Origin: Gordonia zhaorongruii
GTDB lineage: Bacteria; Actinomycetota; Actinomycetes; Mycobacteriales; Mycobacteriaceae
DNA: 64,000 nucleotides
Direction of reading: 5' to 3'
Assembly (NCBI RefSeq): GCF_007559005.1
Contig: NZ_CP041763.1
Span: 620,001-684,000, forward strand
Positions within the stretch are counted from its first letter, which is position 1; each line of letters starts with the position of its first letter. The translations under genes were made by a program, and so were the position numbers. The notes beneath the pieces are model-generated. The model saw nothing but the letters and a program-made list of their open reading frames with translations, had not been told where the DNA came from and made no database searches. Below are positions 45,701-54,488 of the stretch, piece by piece.

Positions 45701-46307
45701 CTGGGTAGAGGATCGGCATGTACAGGTCCGCGAGGGCCATCTCGGACGCGCACGGAACCGTCGAGCTCTTAGCCCCCGGGTCGTCGCCGACGATGGCGAC
45801 GGCGCCGCCGGACGGGTGGGCGCCGATGATGTTGGCGTGCCGCAGCGCGTCGGTCGCGCGATCGAGGCCGGGAGCCTTGCCGTACCAGTAGCCGACGACG
45901 CCGTCGCGCGGTGCGCCGGAGGCGTCCGGGGCGAGGTCGGCGACCCGGGCCGCGACCTGCGATCCCATCACCGACGTTGCGGCGAGCTCCTCGTTGAGTC
46001 CGGGCCGGTGGGTGATGTCCCACGGTTCGAGATGCCGGCGGCGTCGGGCGATCTCGAGGTCGTAGCCGGCGAGCGGCGAGCCCTCGTAGCCGGAGATGAA
46101 CGAACCGGTGCGAAGCCCGGCACGGCGATCGAGGGCGGCGCGGTCGCGGACCATGCGGACCAGTGCCTGGATGCCGGTGAGGTAGATGGTGCCCGATTCG
46201 CGCGTGTAGCGGTCGTCGAGCGAGAAGGATTCGGAGGAGGTCCGGGGTGGACGGGGCTGTGCCTGGGAAGGGTTCGCGTTGCGAACGCGATCATCGGCGA
46301 CGGTCAT
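42741..46307 (-). CDS. Indolepyruvate ferredoxin oxidoreductase family protein (fused 2-oxoacid oxidoreductase)
   Basis: 1188 residues. The fused arrangement comprises an N-terminal pyrimidine-binding / alpha-type region (SGYEGSPLAGYDLEIARR), a TPP-binding region (GIGCHAMVLLMEPEQVG, GDGTFMHSGSLALRA), a ferredoxin-like cluster (ERICEGCGDCGAKSNC ... CNLDFSCLEGDCPAF) and a C-terminal gamma-type domain (GIGGTGVVTVSQVIATAA). Known relatives decarboxylate aryl- or branched-chain 2-oxoacids to acyl-CoA and reduce ferredoxin. Its position head-to-head with the leucine-degradation operon makes 2-oxoisocaproate to isovaleryl-CoA an attractive role in place of the bkdABC complex found at this point in M. 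tuberculosis. Substrate not shown. Confidence 0.9.
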   Translation of the reverse strand: MTVADDRVRNANPSQAQPRPPRTSSESFSLDDRYTRESGTIYLTGIQALVRMVRDRAALDRRAGLRTGSFISGYEGSPLAGYDLEIARRRRHLEPWDITHRPGLNEELAATSVMGSQVAARVADLAPDASGAPRDGVVGYWYGKAPGLDRATDALRHANIIGAHPSGGAVAIVGDDPGAKSSTVPCASEMALADLYMPILYPADSADILDLGVHAALMSRVSGLWTSLKISAHVADGASTAAVDPDRLRVDYGGLGTSPHVPSGRLLGAGLMELEQNQLTTRLPRATEYARLNGLNRIVQSTGDDRIGIVAAGKTYLDMREALRLIGIADSDLSRLGIRILKLGMVYPIEPGILDRFIAGLDEVIVVEEKRDFIETIMRDILFRRSDAPAIVGKANEDGSTLFSRFGELDVDAVTRGLATRLGRRHRIEPARRWLDDRDRHRERILLPLAVRTPYFCSGCPHNSSTKVDSGTIVGAGIGCHAMVLLMEPEQVGDIAGVTQMGGEGAQWLGMAPFLEQKHFVQNIGDGTFMHSGSLALRAAVASGENLTYKLLFNGTVAMTGGQDPVGQMDLPQTVALLQAERVARIVVTTDDPDRTRRLRLPRGVQVRHRDDMLDVQRELAQVPGVTVLIHDQHCAAEKRRERRRNPGADTPAQRVMINERICEGCGDCGAKSNCLSVHPVQTEFGRKTQIDQSSCNLDFSCLEGDCPAFVSVVPGTERKREQVAPISDRDLTPPESAPATDMPTDGDFTVRVTGIGGTGVVTVSQVIATAAVLDGRHARTVDMTGLAQKGGAVVSDIKVSAQAIEQAAKVATADCDVYLACDQLVGADPVNLKVSSTAKTVAVVSTTQVPTGSMVIDTAVRFPQSSAIRTAIDDHAARSVYVNAGALADELFDDEQYANMLMVGAAFQTGSLRVSADSIERAIELNGVAVAANIQAFRRGRQTVSAPEAVAAAAESVRTTAPEADPSEAARQAASSVMGAGDELAHVVRSRYDELIAYQSEAYARSWLSDVQRVHRSGHGDELTATVARNLYKLMAYKDEYEVARLTDDAAFAAEIADTFGDDAAVSVRLHPPMLRDLGMRSKIALGHWANPALNGLARMKRLRGTRFDPFGRTEVRRTERSLITEYRAAIDRVLSSLGTDPAPARITAAIAVADLPDMVRGYESIKLANVEKFRAELRRHLDALDA

Positions 46308-46503
46308 GGGATCACCTGGCCTTGCGGTGTCGGCTCGGGTGTCGACCGGGGTGATGAACGACGGTTCCGAGCGTTTATGCGGGGGCCGCGAGGGTGGTGC
46401 GGCTGGTTCCCACGATAACCACTTTCTGTGACGGGGGTCACCAACCCTGGAACAATCGATGGGAGTGGGCTGGCGAATGTGTCGGCGGACACGTATCTTG
46501 ATC

Positions 46504-46527
46504 TTCAGTTAATGGGCAATAACTGAA
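46504..46527. promoter_or_regulatory. Candidate TetR operator before accD1
   Basis: TTCAGTTA (46504-46511) and TAACTGAA (46520-46527) are perfect 8-bp arms with an 8-bp spacer. The repeat ends 9 nt before the accD1 start, downstream of a TATCTT-like -10, where a bound repressor would block transcription. Confidence 0.7.
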
Positions 46528-46536
46528 AGGGAGCCG

Positions 46537-48102
46537 ATGACGAGTTCAGCGCAGGCTCATCTCGACAATGTCGAGATGCTCCGGGACCGACTGAGGGTCG
46601 CCGCGGCCGGTGGTGGAGACAAGGCCAGAGAACGGCACGTCGGTCGCGGCAAACTGCTCGTGCGCGATCGCATCGACGCCCTCATCGATCCCGGCACGGC
46701 CTTCCTCGAAGTGGCGCCGCTCGCCGCGTTCGAGATGTACGACGGAAAGGCGCCCGCCGCGGGGGTCGTCGCCGGAATCGGACGCATCCACGGCCGCGAG
46801 TGCATGATCGTGGCCAACGACGCGACCGTCTCCGGCGGCACCTACTACCCGGTGACCGTCAAGAAGCATCTGCGCGCACAGGAGGTCGCCGAAGCCAACC
46901 GGCTGCCGTGCATCTACCTCGTCGACTCGGGCGGTGCGATGCTCCTCAACCAGGACGAGGTGTTCCCGGACCGCGATCACTTCGGCCGCATCTTCTACAA
47001 CCAGGCCAACATGAGCGCCGCCGGGATCCCGCAGATCTCGGCGGTCCTCGGCTCGTCCACCGCGGGCGGTGCGTACGTGCCCGCGATGAGCGACGAGAAC
47101 GTCATCGTCCGGGATCAGGGCACCATCTTCCTGGCGGGTCCGCCGCTGGTGAAGGCCGCGACCGGGGAGGACGTCAGCGCCGAGGACCTCGGTGGCGGCA
47201 CCATGCACTCGTCGGTGTCCGGAGTGACCGACCATCTCGTCGACAACGACGAGCAGGCGCTGGCCAAGGTGCGCGAGATCGTCCGGACGCTGGGGCCGCG
47301 CATCCCGGCCCAATGGGATGTCGAGCCGACCGTCGCGCCCGCGCACGACCAGACCGACCTGTACGACGTCGTGCCCACCGATCCGCGGCAGCCATACGAT
47401 GTCCGCGAGGTCATCGAGATCCTGGCCGACGGCGGGGAGTTCACCGAGTTCAAGGCCGACTACGGGACATCGCTGATCACCGCGTTCGCGAAGCTTCACG
47501 GCCATCCGGTCGGGATCGTCGCCAACAACGGCGTCCTGTTCAGCGAGTCGGCGCTCAAGGGCGCTCACTTCATCGAGCTCTGCGACCAGCGCCGCATCCC
47601 GTTGGTGTTCCTGCAGAACATCACGGGTTTCATGGTGGGTCGCGAATACGAGCAGGGCGGCATCGCCAAGAACGGCGCCAAGATGGTCAATGCCGTCGCC
47701 TGCGCTCGAGTCCCCAAGTTCACGGTGATGATCGGCGGATCGTTCGGTGCGGGCAACTACTCGATGTGCGGACGCGCGTACTCGCCCCGATTCCTGTGGA
47801 TGTGGCCCAATGCCCGCATCTCGGTGATGGGCGGACCGCAGGCAGCAGACACGCTGGCCACTGTGCGCCGAGCAGGCGTGGAGCGCGCCGGCGGGGAGTG
47901 GTCCAGTGCCGATGAGGAGTCGTTCAAGGAACCGATCCGTGACCAGTTCGAACGTCAGTCGGACGCGTACTACTCCACCGCCCGGCTCTGGGACGACGGC
48001 ATCATCGATCCGGCCGACACCCGGACCGTGCTGGGTCTGGCGCTCGAGGCTTGCAGACGTTCGCCGCTCCCCGAACCGCGCTACGGCGTATTCCGGATGT
48101 GA
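46537..48102 (+). CDS. accD1: Acyl-CoA carboxylase beta subunit, probably 3-methylcrotonyl-CoA carboxylase (AccD1-like)
   Basis: 521 residues, carboxyltransferase type. Typical segments: [70 protein letters not shown] and [21 protein letters not shown], which match methylcrotonyl-CoA carboxylase beta chains more than propionyl-CoA carboxylases. Transfers CO2 from biotin to 3-methylcrotonyl-CoA in leucine degradation. Preceded by AAAGGGAG and a palindromic operator candidate. Starts the seven-gene operon. Confidence 0.93.
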   Translation: MTSSAQAHLDNVEMLRDRLRVAAAGGGDKARERHVGRGKLLVRDRIDALIDPGTAFLEVAPLAAFEMYDGKAPAAGVVAGIGRIHGRECMIVANDATVSGGTYYPVTVKKHLRAQEVAEANRLPCIYLVDSGGAMLLNQDEVFPDRDHFGRIFYNQANMSAAGIPQISAVLGSSTAGGAYVPAMSDENVIVRDQGTIFLAGPPLVKAATGEDVSAEDLGGGTMHSSVSGVTDHLVDNDEQALAKVREIVRTLGPRIPAQWDVEPTVAPAHDQTDLYDVVPTDPRQPYDVREVIEILADGGEFTEFKADYGTSLITAFAKLHGHPVGIVANNGVLFSESALKGAHFIELCDQRRIPLVFLQNITGFMVGREYEQGGIAKNGAKMVNAVACARVPKFTVMIGGSFGAGNYSMCGRAYSPRFLWMWPNARISVMGGPQAADTLATVRRAGVERAGGEWSSADEESFKEPIRDQFERQSDAYYSTARLWDDGIIDPADTRTVLGLALEACRRSPLPEPRYGVFRM

Positions 48103-48134
48103 TCGGCGTGGGAGATCAGAAGCAGGAGAAGTCC

Positions 48135-50225
48135 ATGAAGACCATTCGCAAGGTGCTCGTCGCGAACCGCGGTGAGATCGCGGTCCGCGTGATCGAGACG
48201 TTGCACCGCATGGGCATCGAGTCCGTCGCCGTGTACTCGGACGCCGACGCCACCGCGCCCCACGTACGCGCTGCGGGGGAGGCCGTCCGACTCGGACCCG
48301 CCGCCGCGACGCAGAGCTACCTGGACATCGAGAAGGTGATCGCCGCCGCCCGTGCCACCGGCGCCGATGCGGTGCATCCCGGATACGGTTTCCTATCGGA
48401 GAATCAATCGTTCGCCTCGGCGCTCGCGGAATCGGGCATCGTCTTCATCGGTCCGCCGTCGTCGGCCATCGCCACCATGGGTGACAAGATCACCGCTCGG
48501 GACGCGGTGACAGCACGCGGAGTTCCGGTGGTGCCGGGACTCTCGCGCCCGGGTCTGACCGACGAGGATCTGATCGCCGCGGCACCGGACATCGGATTCC
48601 CGGTCCTCATCAAACCGAGTGCGGGCGGTGGAGGCAAGGGCATGCACCGGGTGACCGATCCGGCCGAGCTGCCTGCCGCACTCGTCACGGCGCGCCGCGA
48701 AGCCGGCGCGGCGTTCGGCGACGACTCGCTGTTCCTCGAGCATTTCGTGCTGACCCCGCGCCACATCGAGGTGCAGGTCCTGGCCGACGAGCACGGCAAC
48801 GTCGTGCACCTCGGCGAGCGCGAGTGCTCACTGCAGCGCCGCCACCAGAAGGTGATCGAGGAGGCCCCGTCAGCACTGCTCGACGAGGCGACCCGATCCC
48901 GGATCGGTCAGGCGGCGTGCGATGCGGCACGCAGTGTCGGCTACACGGGTGCGGGAACGGTGGAGTTCATCGTGTCGGCACGCTCACCCGAGGACTTCTT
49001 CTTCATGGAGATGAACACCCGCCTGCAGGTGGAGCATCCGGTGACCGAGATGGTCACCGGGTACGACCTGGTGGAGCAGCAGGTGCGCATCGCGCGCGGC
49101 GAGCAGCTGGCGTTCTCGCAGGACGACGTCACGTTGACCGGGCACTCGATCGAGGCCCGCGTGTACGCGGAGGATCCGGCACAGGGATTCCTGCCGACGG
49201 GTGGCCGGATCACCGATCTGAAATGGGTCGCCAGGCCGATCCGGTCAGCCGCTCCCGCATCAGGACTGGCACGCATCGACAGCGGTGTGGAAGCGGGCAG
49301 CGTGGTCGGGAGCGACTACGACCCGATGCTCGCCAAGGTGATCGTGCACGGCGCCGATCGTGCCGAAGCCATCGACAAGCTCGACGAGGCGCTCGCGCAG
49401 ACACGCCTCACCGGAGTGGTCACCAACATCGACTTCTGCCGCTTCGTGCTCGGACAGGACGCGGTGCGGGCGGGGGAGCTGGACACCGAACTCCTCGACC
49501 GGCTCGTCGTCGACTACGCCGCCCCGGCCCCGTCGCCGCAGGCACTGGTCGCGGCGTCGCTCGGCGGACTCGACCTGGGCACCGCCGACGACCTGTGGTC
49601 GAGCGCGCACGGCTTCCGCATCGGGACGCCGTCGCCGTTCGTGTCACGGCTGGCGGTGGACGCACGGCACTACACGGTGTCTTCGGTTCTGCGACCGTCC
49701 GCCGACGCGTCGTCGCTGGCCGCCGACGTGACCGTGGAGAGCGTCGCAGGCGAGGCGAGTGACGGTCAGGCGAAGGGCGGCGAGGCGAAGGGCGGCGAGG
49801 AGAGCGAGACGCAGACCTGGCAGGCGCCGGTGCGGATGACACCGCTGCCCGACGGTTCCATCGCGCTCGCCTGCGACGGTGTCCGCCAGCGCTGGGTGGT
49901 CCGCACGGACCGTGCGGCCGGTATCCGCTGGGTGGCCGGTGACGCCGGAACCTGGCTGGTGCACGCCATCCGCGCACTCGCCGATGCCGAAGACGAAGAC
50001 GCAGTGGGGGATGTGACGAGCCCGATGCCGGGGACCGTCGTGGCGGTGCCGGGGAACTCGGGGGACACCGTGGCCGCCGGGGAGCCGCTCGTGGTCGTCG
50101 AGGCGATGAAGATGGAGCACACGCTCAAGGCCCCGATCGACGGCGTGGCGCGCATCGATGTGAAACCGGGCGACAAGGTGTCGTCCGCACAACTGCTGGC
50201 ACACGTGGCGCCACCCGAATCATGA
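48135..50225 (+). CDS. accA1: Acyl-CoA carboxylase biotin-carrying alpha subunit (AccA1-like)
   Basis: 696 residues. Biotin carboxylase domain from [18 protein letters not shown]-grasp part with [30 protein letters not shown] catalytic motif, and a C-terminal BCCP domain with VEAMKMEH placing biotin on Lys659. ATG 48135 follows AGGAGAA; the frame open from 48051 is overlap with accD1. Before the BCCP is a repeated [10 protein letters not shown] linker coded by 15-bp repeats. Partner of AccD1. Confidence 0.96.
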   Translation: MKTIRKVLVANRGEIAVRVIETLHRMGIESVAVYSDADATAPHVRAAGEAVRLGPAAATQSYLDIEKVIAAARATGADAVHPGYGFLSENQSFASALAESGIVFIGPPSSAIATMGDKITARDAVTARGVPVVPGLSRPGLTDEDLIAAAPDIGFPVLIKPSAGGGGKGMHRVTDPAELPAALVTARREAGAAFGDDSLFLEHFVLTPRHIEVQVLADEHGNVVHLGERECSLQRRHQKVIEEAPSALLDEATRSRIGQAACDAARSVGYTGAGTVEFIVSARSPEDFFFMEMNTRLQVEHPVTEMVTGYDLVEQQVRIARGEQLAFSQDDVTLTGHSIEARVYAEDPAQGFLPTGGRITDLKWVARPIRSAAPASGLARIDSGVEAGSVVGSDYDPMLAKVIVHGADRAEAIDKLDEALAQTRLTGVVTNIDFCRFVLGQDAVRAGELDTELLDRLVVDYAAPAPSPQALVAASLGGLDLGTADDLWSSAHGFRIGTPSPFVSRLAVDARHYTVSSVLRPSADASSLAADVTVESVAGEASDGQAKGGEAKGGEESETQTWQAPVRMTPLPDGSIALACDGVRQRWVVRTDRAAGIRWVAGDAGTWLVHAIRALADAEDEDAVGDVTSPMPGTVVAVPGNSGDTVAAGEPLVVVEAMKMEHTLKAPIDGVARIDVKPGDKVSSAQLLAHVAPPES

Positions 50226-50268
50226 ACCCGCACAACCTGAATCGACTGATCCAAGAACAGGACCGGAT

Positions 50269-51417
50269 ATGGAATTGACGCAGGACCACAGAGACCTCAT
50301 CGACAGTGTGCGGCACTTCGCGCAGACGGTGGTCGCACCGGTGTCCGCTAAGCACGACCACGAGAAGACGTTCCCGTACGAGGTCGTGGCGAAGATGGGA
50401 CAGATGGGCCTGTTCGGCCTGCCGTTCCCCGAGGAGTTCGGCGGCATGGGCGGCGACTACTTCGCGCTCGCACTCGCCCTCGAGGAACTCGGCAAGGTGG
50501 ACCAGTCGGTGGCCATCACGCTGGAGGCAGGCGTCGGACTCGGAGCGATGCCGATCTACCGGTTCGGCACGCAGGAGCAGAAGGAGCGCTGGCTTCCCGA
50601 CTTGTTGACCGCGCGCAGGCTCGCCGGCTTCGGGCTCACCGAACCCGGCGCGGGATCCGATGCCGGCGCGACCGCGACGACGGCCCGCGAAGACGGCGAC
50701 GAGTGGGTGATCAACGGCTCCAAGCAGTTCATCACCAACTCGGGCACCGATATCACCTCGCTTGTCACGGTCACCGCGGTCACCGGTGAGAGATCCGATG
50801 GGCGCAAGGAGATCTCGACGATCGTCGTGCCCTCGGACACGCCTGGTTTCGTCGCCGAACCCCCGTACGACAAGGTCGGCTGGAACGCCTCCGACACCCA
50901 TCCGCTGAGCTTCACCGATGTCCGCGTGCCCCGCGAGAACCTACTCGGCGAGCGCGGCCGCGGCTACGCGAACTTCCTGTCGATCCTCGATGAGGGACGC
51001 ATCGCGATCGCCGGTCTGGCCACCGGCGTCGCGCAGGGCTGCGTCGACGAGTGCGTCAAGTACGCGAGTGAGCGGCAGTCGTTCGGCAAGGCCATCGCCG
51101 AGTACCAGTCGGTGTCGTTCGCGATCGCCCGCATGGAGGCGCGCGCACACGTCGCCCGCATGGCGTACTACGACGCGGCCGCCAAGATGCTGGCCGGACA
51201 GCCGTTCAAGAAGGAGGCGTCGATCGCCAAGATGGTGTCGAGCGAGGCTGCGATGGACAACGCGCGCACCGCGACTCAGATTCACGGCGGCTACGGCTTC
51301 ATGAACGAGTACCTCGTATCCCGTCACTACCGGGATTCGAAGATCCTGGAGATCGGCGAGGGCACCACCGAGGTGCAGCTGATGCTGATCGCCCGCTCGC
51401 TGGGACTGCCGGCATGA
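50269..51417 (+). CDS. Acyl-CoA dehydrogenase, probably isovaleryl-CoA type (FadE19-like)
   Basis: 382 residues. FAD-dependent short/branched-chain acyl-CoA dehydrogenase: FGLTEPGAGSDAGAT for FAD and substrate, and the C-terminal ILEIGEGTTEVQLMLIAR with the conserved GEGT. It would oxidise isovaleryl-CoA to 3-methylcrotonyl-CoA, the substrate of AccA1/AccD1. The position matches fadE19 of M. tuberculosis. Stop overlaps the maoC start (ATGA). Confidence 0.9.
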   Translation: MELTQDHRDLIDSVRHFAQTVVAPVSAKHDHEKTFPYEVVAKMGQMGLFGLPFPEEFGGMGGDYFALALALEELGKVDQSVAITLEAGVGLGAMPIYRFGTQEQKERWLPDLLTARRLAGFGLTEPGAGSDAGATATTAREDGDEWVINGSKQFITNSGTDITSLVTVTAVTGERSDGRKEISTIVVPSDTPGFVAEPPYDKVGWNASDTHPLSFTDVRVPRENLLGERGRGYANFLSILDEGRIAIAGLATGVAQGCVDECVKYASERQSFGKAIAEYQSVSFAIARMEARAHVARMAYYDAAAKMLAGQPFKKEASIAKMVSSEAAMDNARTATQIHGGYGFMNEYLVSRHYRDSKILEIGEGTTEVQLMLIARSLGLPA

Positions 51418-51917
51418 GTGGGGATCAGGCGGCCAAGCGGATCGTCCAGCGCGGTCTGTGGTTCGAGGAGTTCGAGGACGGTGCCGTGTACGCGCACAGT
51501 CCCGGCCGGACAGTGACCGAAGCGGACAATGTCCTGTTCACCACCCTGACGATGAACACGCAGGCACTGCATCTGGATGCGGCGTGGGCCGCGGAGCAGC
51601 CCGGGTTCGGCGGGCAGCGACTCATCAACTCGATGTTCACGCTCTCGACGATCGTCGGGCTCTCGGTCGCGCAGTTGACGCAGGGGACCCTCGTCGCGAA
51701 CCTCGGATTCAGTGAGATCGCCTTCCCCGCGCCGCTGTTCGCGGGAGACACTCTGTACGGGGAGACCGAATGCAACGGGAAGCGAGTCTCGTCGTCGAGG
51801 CCGGGGGAGGGCATCGTGAACCTCACGCACATCGGCCGCAATCAGCATGGCGAGATCGTGGCACGGGCCGCGCGGGCAACGCTCGTCCGGCTCCGCCCGG
51901 ATTCGCCGACCAACTAG
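51414..51917 (+). CDS. MaoC-family (R)-specific enoyl-CoA hydratase (Rv2499c-like)
   Basis: 167-residue hot-dog fold hydratase. Opens RGLWFEEFEDGAVYAHSPGRTVTEADNVLF; the hydratase loop is in HLDAAWAAEQPGF. The M. tuberculosis counterpart at the same place (Rv2499c) acts on branched or dicarboxylic enoyl-CoA. Here it would hydrate an enoyl-CoA of leucine or itaconate breakdown. Overlaps the dehydrogenase gene by 4 nt and precedes citE by 11 nt. Confidence 0.87.
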   Translation: MSGDQAAKRIVQRGLWFEEFEDGAVYAHSPGRTVTEADNVLFTTLTMNTQALHLDAAWAAEQPGFGGQRLINSMFTLSTIVGLSVAQLTQGTLVANLGFSEIAFPAPLFAGDTLYGETECNGKRVSSSRPGEGIVNLTHIGRNQHGEIVARAARATLVRLRPDSPTN

Positions 51918-51928
51918 GAGGAACGGAC

Positions 51929-52759
51929 ATGACCGTCGACCCGTGGATCCCAGCCGGACCGGCACTGCTGTTCTGCCCGGCAGACCGTCCCGAGCGCTAC
52001 CACAAGGCGCTCGACCGCGCCGACATGGTGATCCTCGACCTCGAGGATGCGGTGGCGCCCGGCAACAAGGCGTCGGCGCGGGAGTCGCTCATCGCCGAGC
52101 CGGTACCGGCCGACCGGGCGATCGTCCGCATCAACGGGGCCGAGACCGCCGACCACGAACTCGATCTGCAGGCCGTGCAGTCCACCGGATACCGGCTGGT
52201 GATGCAGGCCAAGACCGAGAGTGCCGAACAGGTGCGGGCGCACGGTCTGCAGACCATCGCGCTCATCGAGACCCCGCTGGGCGCGACGCGCGTGGAGGAG
52301 ATCGCCGCCGCCCCCAACTGCGTCGGCCTGATGTGGGGCGCAGAGGATCTGGTCGCCGGGCTGGGCGGTGCGTCGAGCCGATTCCAGCCGGGTGAGGCCG
52401 ACCCGGGGACGTACCGGGACATCGCTCGCTACGTGCGCTCGCGGGTGCGTCTCGCTGCGGGTGCATTCGGTAAGGCCGCGGTCGATTCGGTCCACATCGA
52501 CATCGCCGACGTGGAGGGTCTGGCCGCCGAAGTCCGGGACGCCGTCGCGCTCGGCTACGCCGCGACCGCCTGCATCCACCCGTCCCAGGCAGCGCACATC
52601 CGCGAGGGATACGCGCCGTCTACCGAGCAGATCGACTGGGCGCGCAAGGTTCTGGCAGGCGCCACCGACTACGACGGCGGGGTGTTCAAGCTCGACGGCC
52701 AGATGATCGACGGCCCTGTCCTCGCACAGGCGCGCGCTTTGCTTCAGCGCGCTGACTGA
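51929..52759 (+). CDS. citE: CitE-like beta-hydroxyacyl-CoA lyase (Rv2498c-like)
   Basis: 276 residues, HpcH/HpaI aldolase family. LFCPADRPERYHKAL, ILDLEDAVAPGNK (metal ligands), IALIETPLGATRVEEIA and CVGLMWGAEDLVAGLGG are characteristic. It lacks the CitF/CitD partners of citrate lyase, so it is not a citrate lyase subunit. The M. tuberculosis gene in this position has been reported as a beta-hydroxyacyl-CoA lyase that cleaves HMG-CoA and related substrates. ATG 51929 follows AGGAGG. Confidence 0.9.
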   Translation: MTVDPWIPAGPALLFCPADRPERYHKALDRADMVILDLEDAVAPGNKASARESLIAEPVPADRAIVRINGAETADHELDLQAVQSTGYRLVMQAKTESAEQVRAHGLQTIALIETPLGATRVEEIAAAPNCVGLMWGAEDLVAGLGGASSRFQPGEADPGTYRDIARYVRSRVRLAAGAFGKAAVDSVHIDIADVEGLAAEVRDAVALGYAATACIHPSQAAHIREGYAPSTEQIDWARKVLAGATDYDGGVFKLDGQMIDGPVLAQARALLQRAD

Positions 52760-52841
52760 CAGTTCGTCGCACCGACCCCGCTCGATCACACCGACCCCCA
52801 GCCCGATCACACCGACTCAGCCCGATCAATCGGAGGAAGCC
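52760..52841. repeat. Short direct repeats between citE and the acyl-CoA ligase gene
   Basis: CGATCACACCGAC occurs twice and CAGCCCGATCA twice within about 60 bp, ahead of the AGGAGG of the next gene. It could be slippage or tandem protein-binding sites. Confidence 0.6.
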
Positions 52842-54488
52842 ATGCCTGAGCAGACGTACACCGATCACGACTCGTACACGCGCGGAGAGGCCGAGCCGCC
52901 GCTGCTCGCGCACACGATCGGCGCCACACTCGCCGAGACGACCGCAGCCCATCCCGAGGCGGTGGCGCTCATCGACGCCGCAGTGGATCGGCAGTGGACG
53001 TACTCCGGGTTCCGCCGCGACGTGCGAGCACTCGCCGCGGGTCTGCTGCGGCAGGGGGTGCGCACCGGTGACCGGGTGGGCCTGTGGGCGCCCAACCGTT
53101 TCGAGTGGGTGCTCACGCAGTTCGCAGCCGCGGAGATCGGCGCGATCCTGGTGGTGATCAACCCGTCGTACCGACGGCACGAACTCGCGTACGTGCTCGC
53201 ACAATCGGGTACGACGGTGGTGCTCGCTGCGGAGCGCTTCCGCGACTCCGAGTACGCGGAGATGCTCGAGGACGTGCGCGACCAGGCTCCCGAGCTTCGC
53301 CAGGTGATCCTCTTCGAGAGCGACGAGTTCGCCGCGTTGCTGGAGGATCCGACCGAAGCGGAGCTGACGGCTGTCGATGAGGCGGCCGCCGGTCTGCGCG
53401 CCGAGGATCCGATCAACATCCAGTACACGTCGGGCACCACGGGCTCGCCGAAGGGCGTCACCCTCTCCCACCACAACATCGGCAACAACGGCTACCTGGT
53501 GGGCGAGCTGGTCGATTACACCGAAGCGGACCGCATCTGTCTGCCGGTGCCCTTCTACCACTGCTTCGGCATGGTGATGGGCAATCTGGCAGCCATCTCG
53601 CATGGCAGTGCGATGGTCATCCCCGGGCCGGCGTTCGATCCGCAGACGGCGCTCGAGGCCGTGGAGAAGTACCGATGCACGAGTCTGTACGGAGTGCCGA
53701 CGATGTTCATCGCGGAGCTCGCCCTCCTCGACTCCGGTGCGTCATTCGACCTGTCGACCCTGCGCACCGGCATCATGGCCGGATCGCCGTGCCCCGAGGC
53801 GGTGATGCGCCGCGTCATCGACGAGATGAACATGGAGGAGGTGTCGATCTGCTACGGCATGACCGAGACCAGTCCGGTGTCGACGCAGACCCGCACCGAC
53901 GACCCGCTCGAACTCCGGGTCGGCACGGTGGGACGCGTCGGCCCGCACCTGGAGATCAAGATCGCCGACCCGATCACCGGTGAGACCCTCCCACGCGAAG
54001 AGACGGGCGAGTTCTGCACCCGCGGCTACTCGGTGATGCAGGGGTACTGGAACGAACCGGAGAAGACGGCGGGTGCCGTCGACGGTCACGGCTGGATGCA
54101 CACCGGCGATCTCGGCGTGATGGGGGAGGACGGTTACGCCCGCATCACCGGCCGCATCAAGGACATGGTGATCCGCGGCGGCGAGAACATCTACCCGCGT
54201 GAGATCGAGGAGTTCCTCTACACGCACCCGGACATCGTCGACGCACAGGTGATCGGCGTTCCCGATGCCAAGTACGGCGAGGAGCTGATGGCGTGGATCC
54301 GCCTGCGCGAAGGGGCTGCGGGCTTAGACGCGGATTCCTTACGCGAGTTCGCTGCGGGAAAGGTGTCGCGCCACAAGATCCCGAAGTACGTCCACGTGGT
54401 GGACGAGTTCCCGATGACCGTCACCGGGAAGGTTCGCAAGGTCGAGATGCGCGAGAAGTCCATCGAGCTCCTGGGGCTGGACACGTGA
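52842..54488 (+). CDS. Acyl-CoA synthetase (FadD35-like)
   Basis: 548-residue AMP-forming acyl-CoA ligase. P-loop YTSGTTGSPKGVTLSHHN, A5 motif CYGMTETSPVSTQT, hinge GRIKDMVIRGGENIYPREIEE and catalytic Lys in TVTGKVRKVEM. The corresponding M. tuberculosis locus has fadD35. It probably activates a branched short- or medium-chain acid feeding the operon. The stop overlaps the next gene's GTG start. Confidence 0.9.
   Translation: MPEQTYTDHDSYTRGEAEPPLLAHTIGATLAETTAAHPEAVALIDAAVDRQWTYSGFRRDVRALAAGLLRQGVRTGDRVGLWAPNRFEWVLTQFAAAEIGAILVVINPSYRRHELAYVLAQSGTTVVLAAERFRDSEYAEMLEDVRDQAPELRQVILFESDEFAALLEDPTEAELTAVDEAAAGLRAEDPINIQYTSGTTGSPKGVTLSHHNIGNNGYLVGELVDYTEADRICLPVPFYHCFGMVMGNLAAISHGSAMVIPGPAFDPQTALEAVEKYRCTSLYGVPTMFIAELALLDSGASFDLSTLRTGIMAGSPCPEAVMRRVIDEMNMEEVSICYGMTETSPVSTQTRTDDPLELRVGTVGRVGPHLEIKIADPITGETLPREETGEFCTRGYSVMQGYWNEPEKTAGAVDGHGWMHTGDLGVMGEDGYARITGRIKDMVIRGGENIYPREIEEFLYTHPDIVDAQVIGVPDAKYGEELMAWIRLREGAAGLDADSLREFAAGKVSRHKIPKYVHVVDEFPMTVTGKVRKVEMREKSIELLGLDT

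Noticed and set aside
44329..45753. A 474-codon Arg-rich minus-strand frame inside the oxidoreductase gene
   Set aside because: Out-of-frame translation with Arg/Pro-rich composition and no motifs; a shadow of the real gene.
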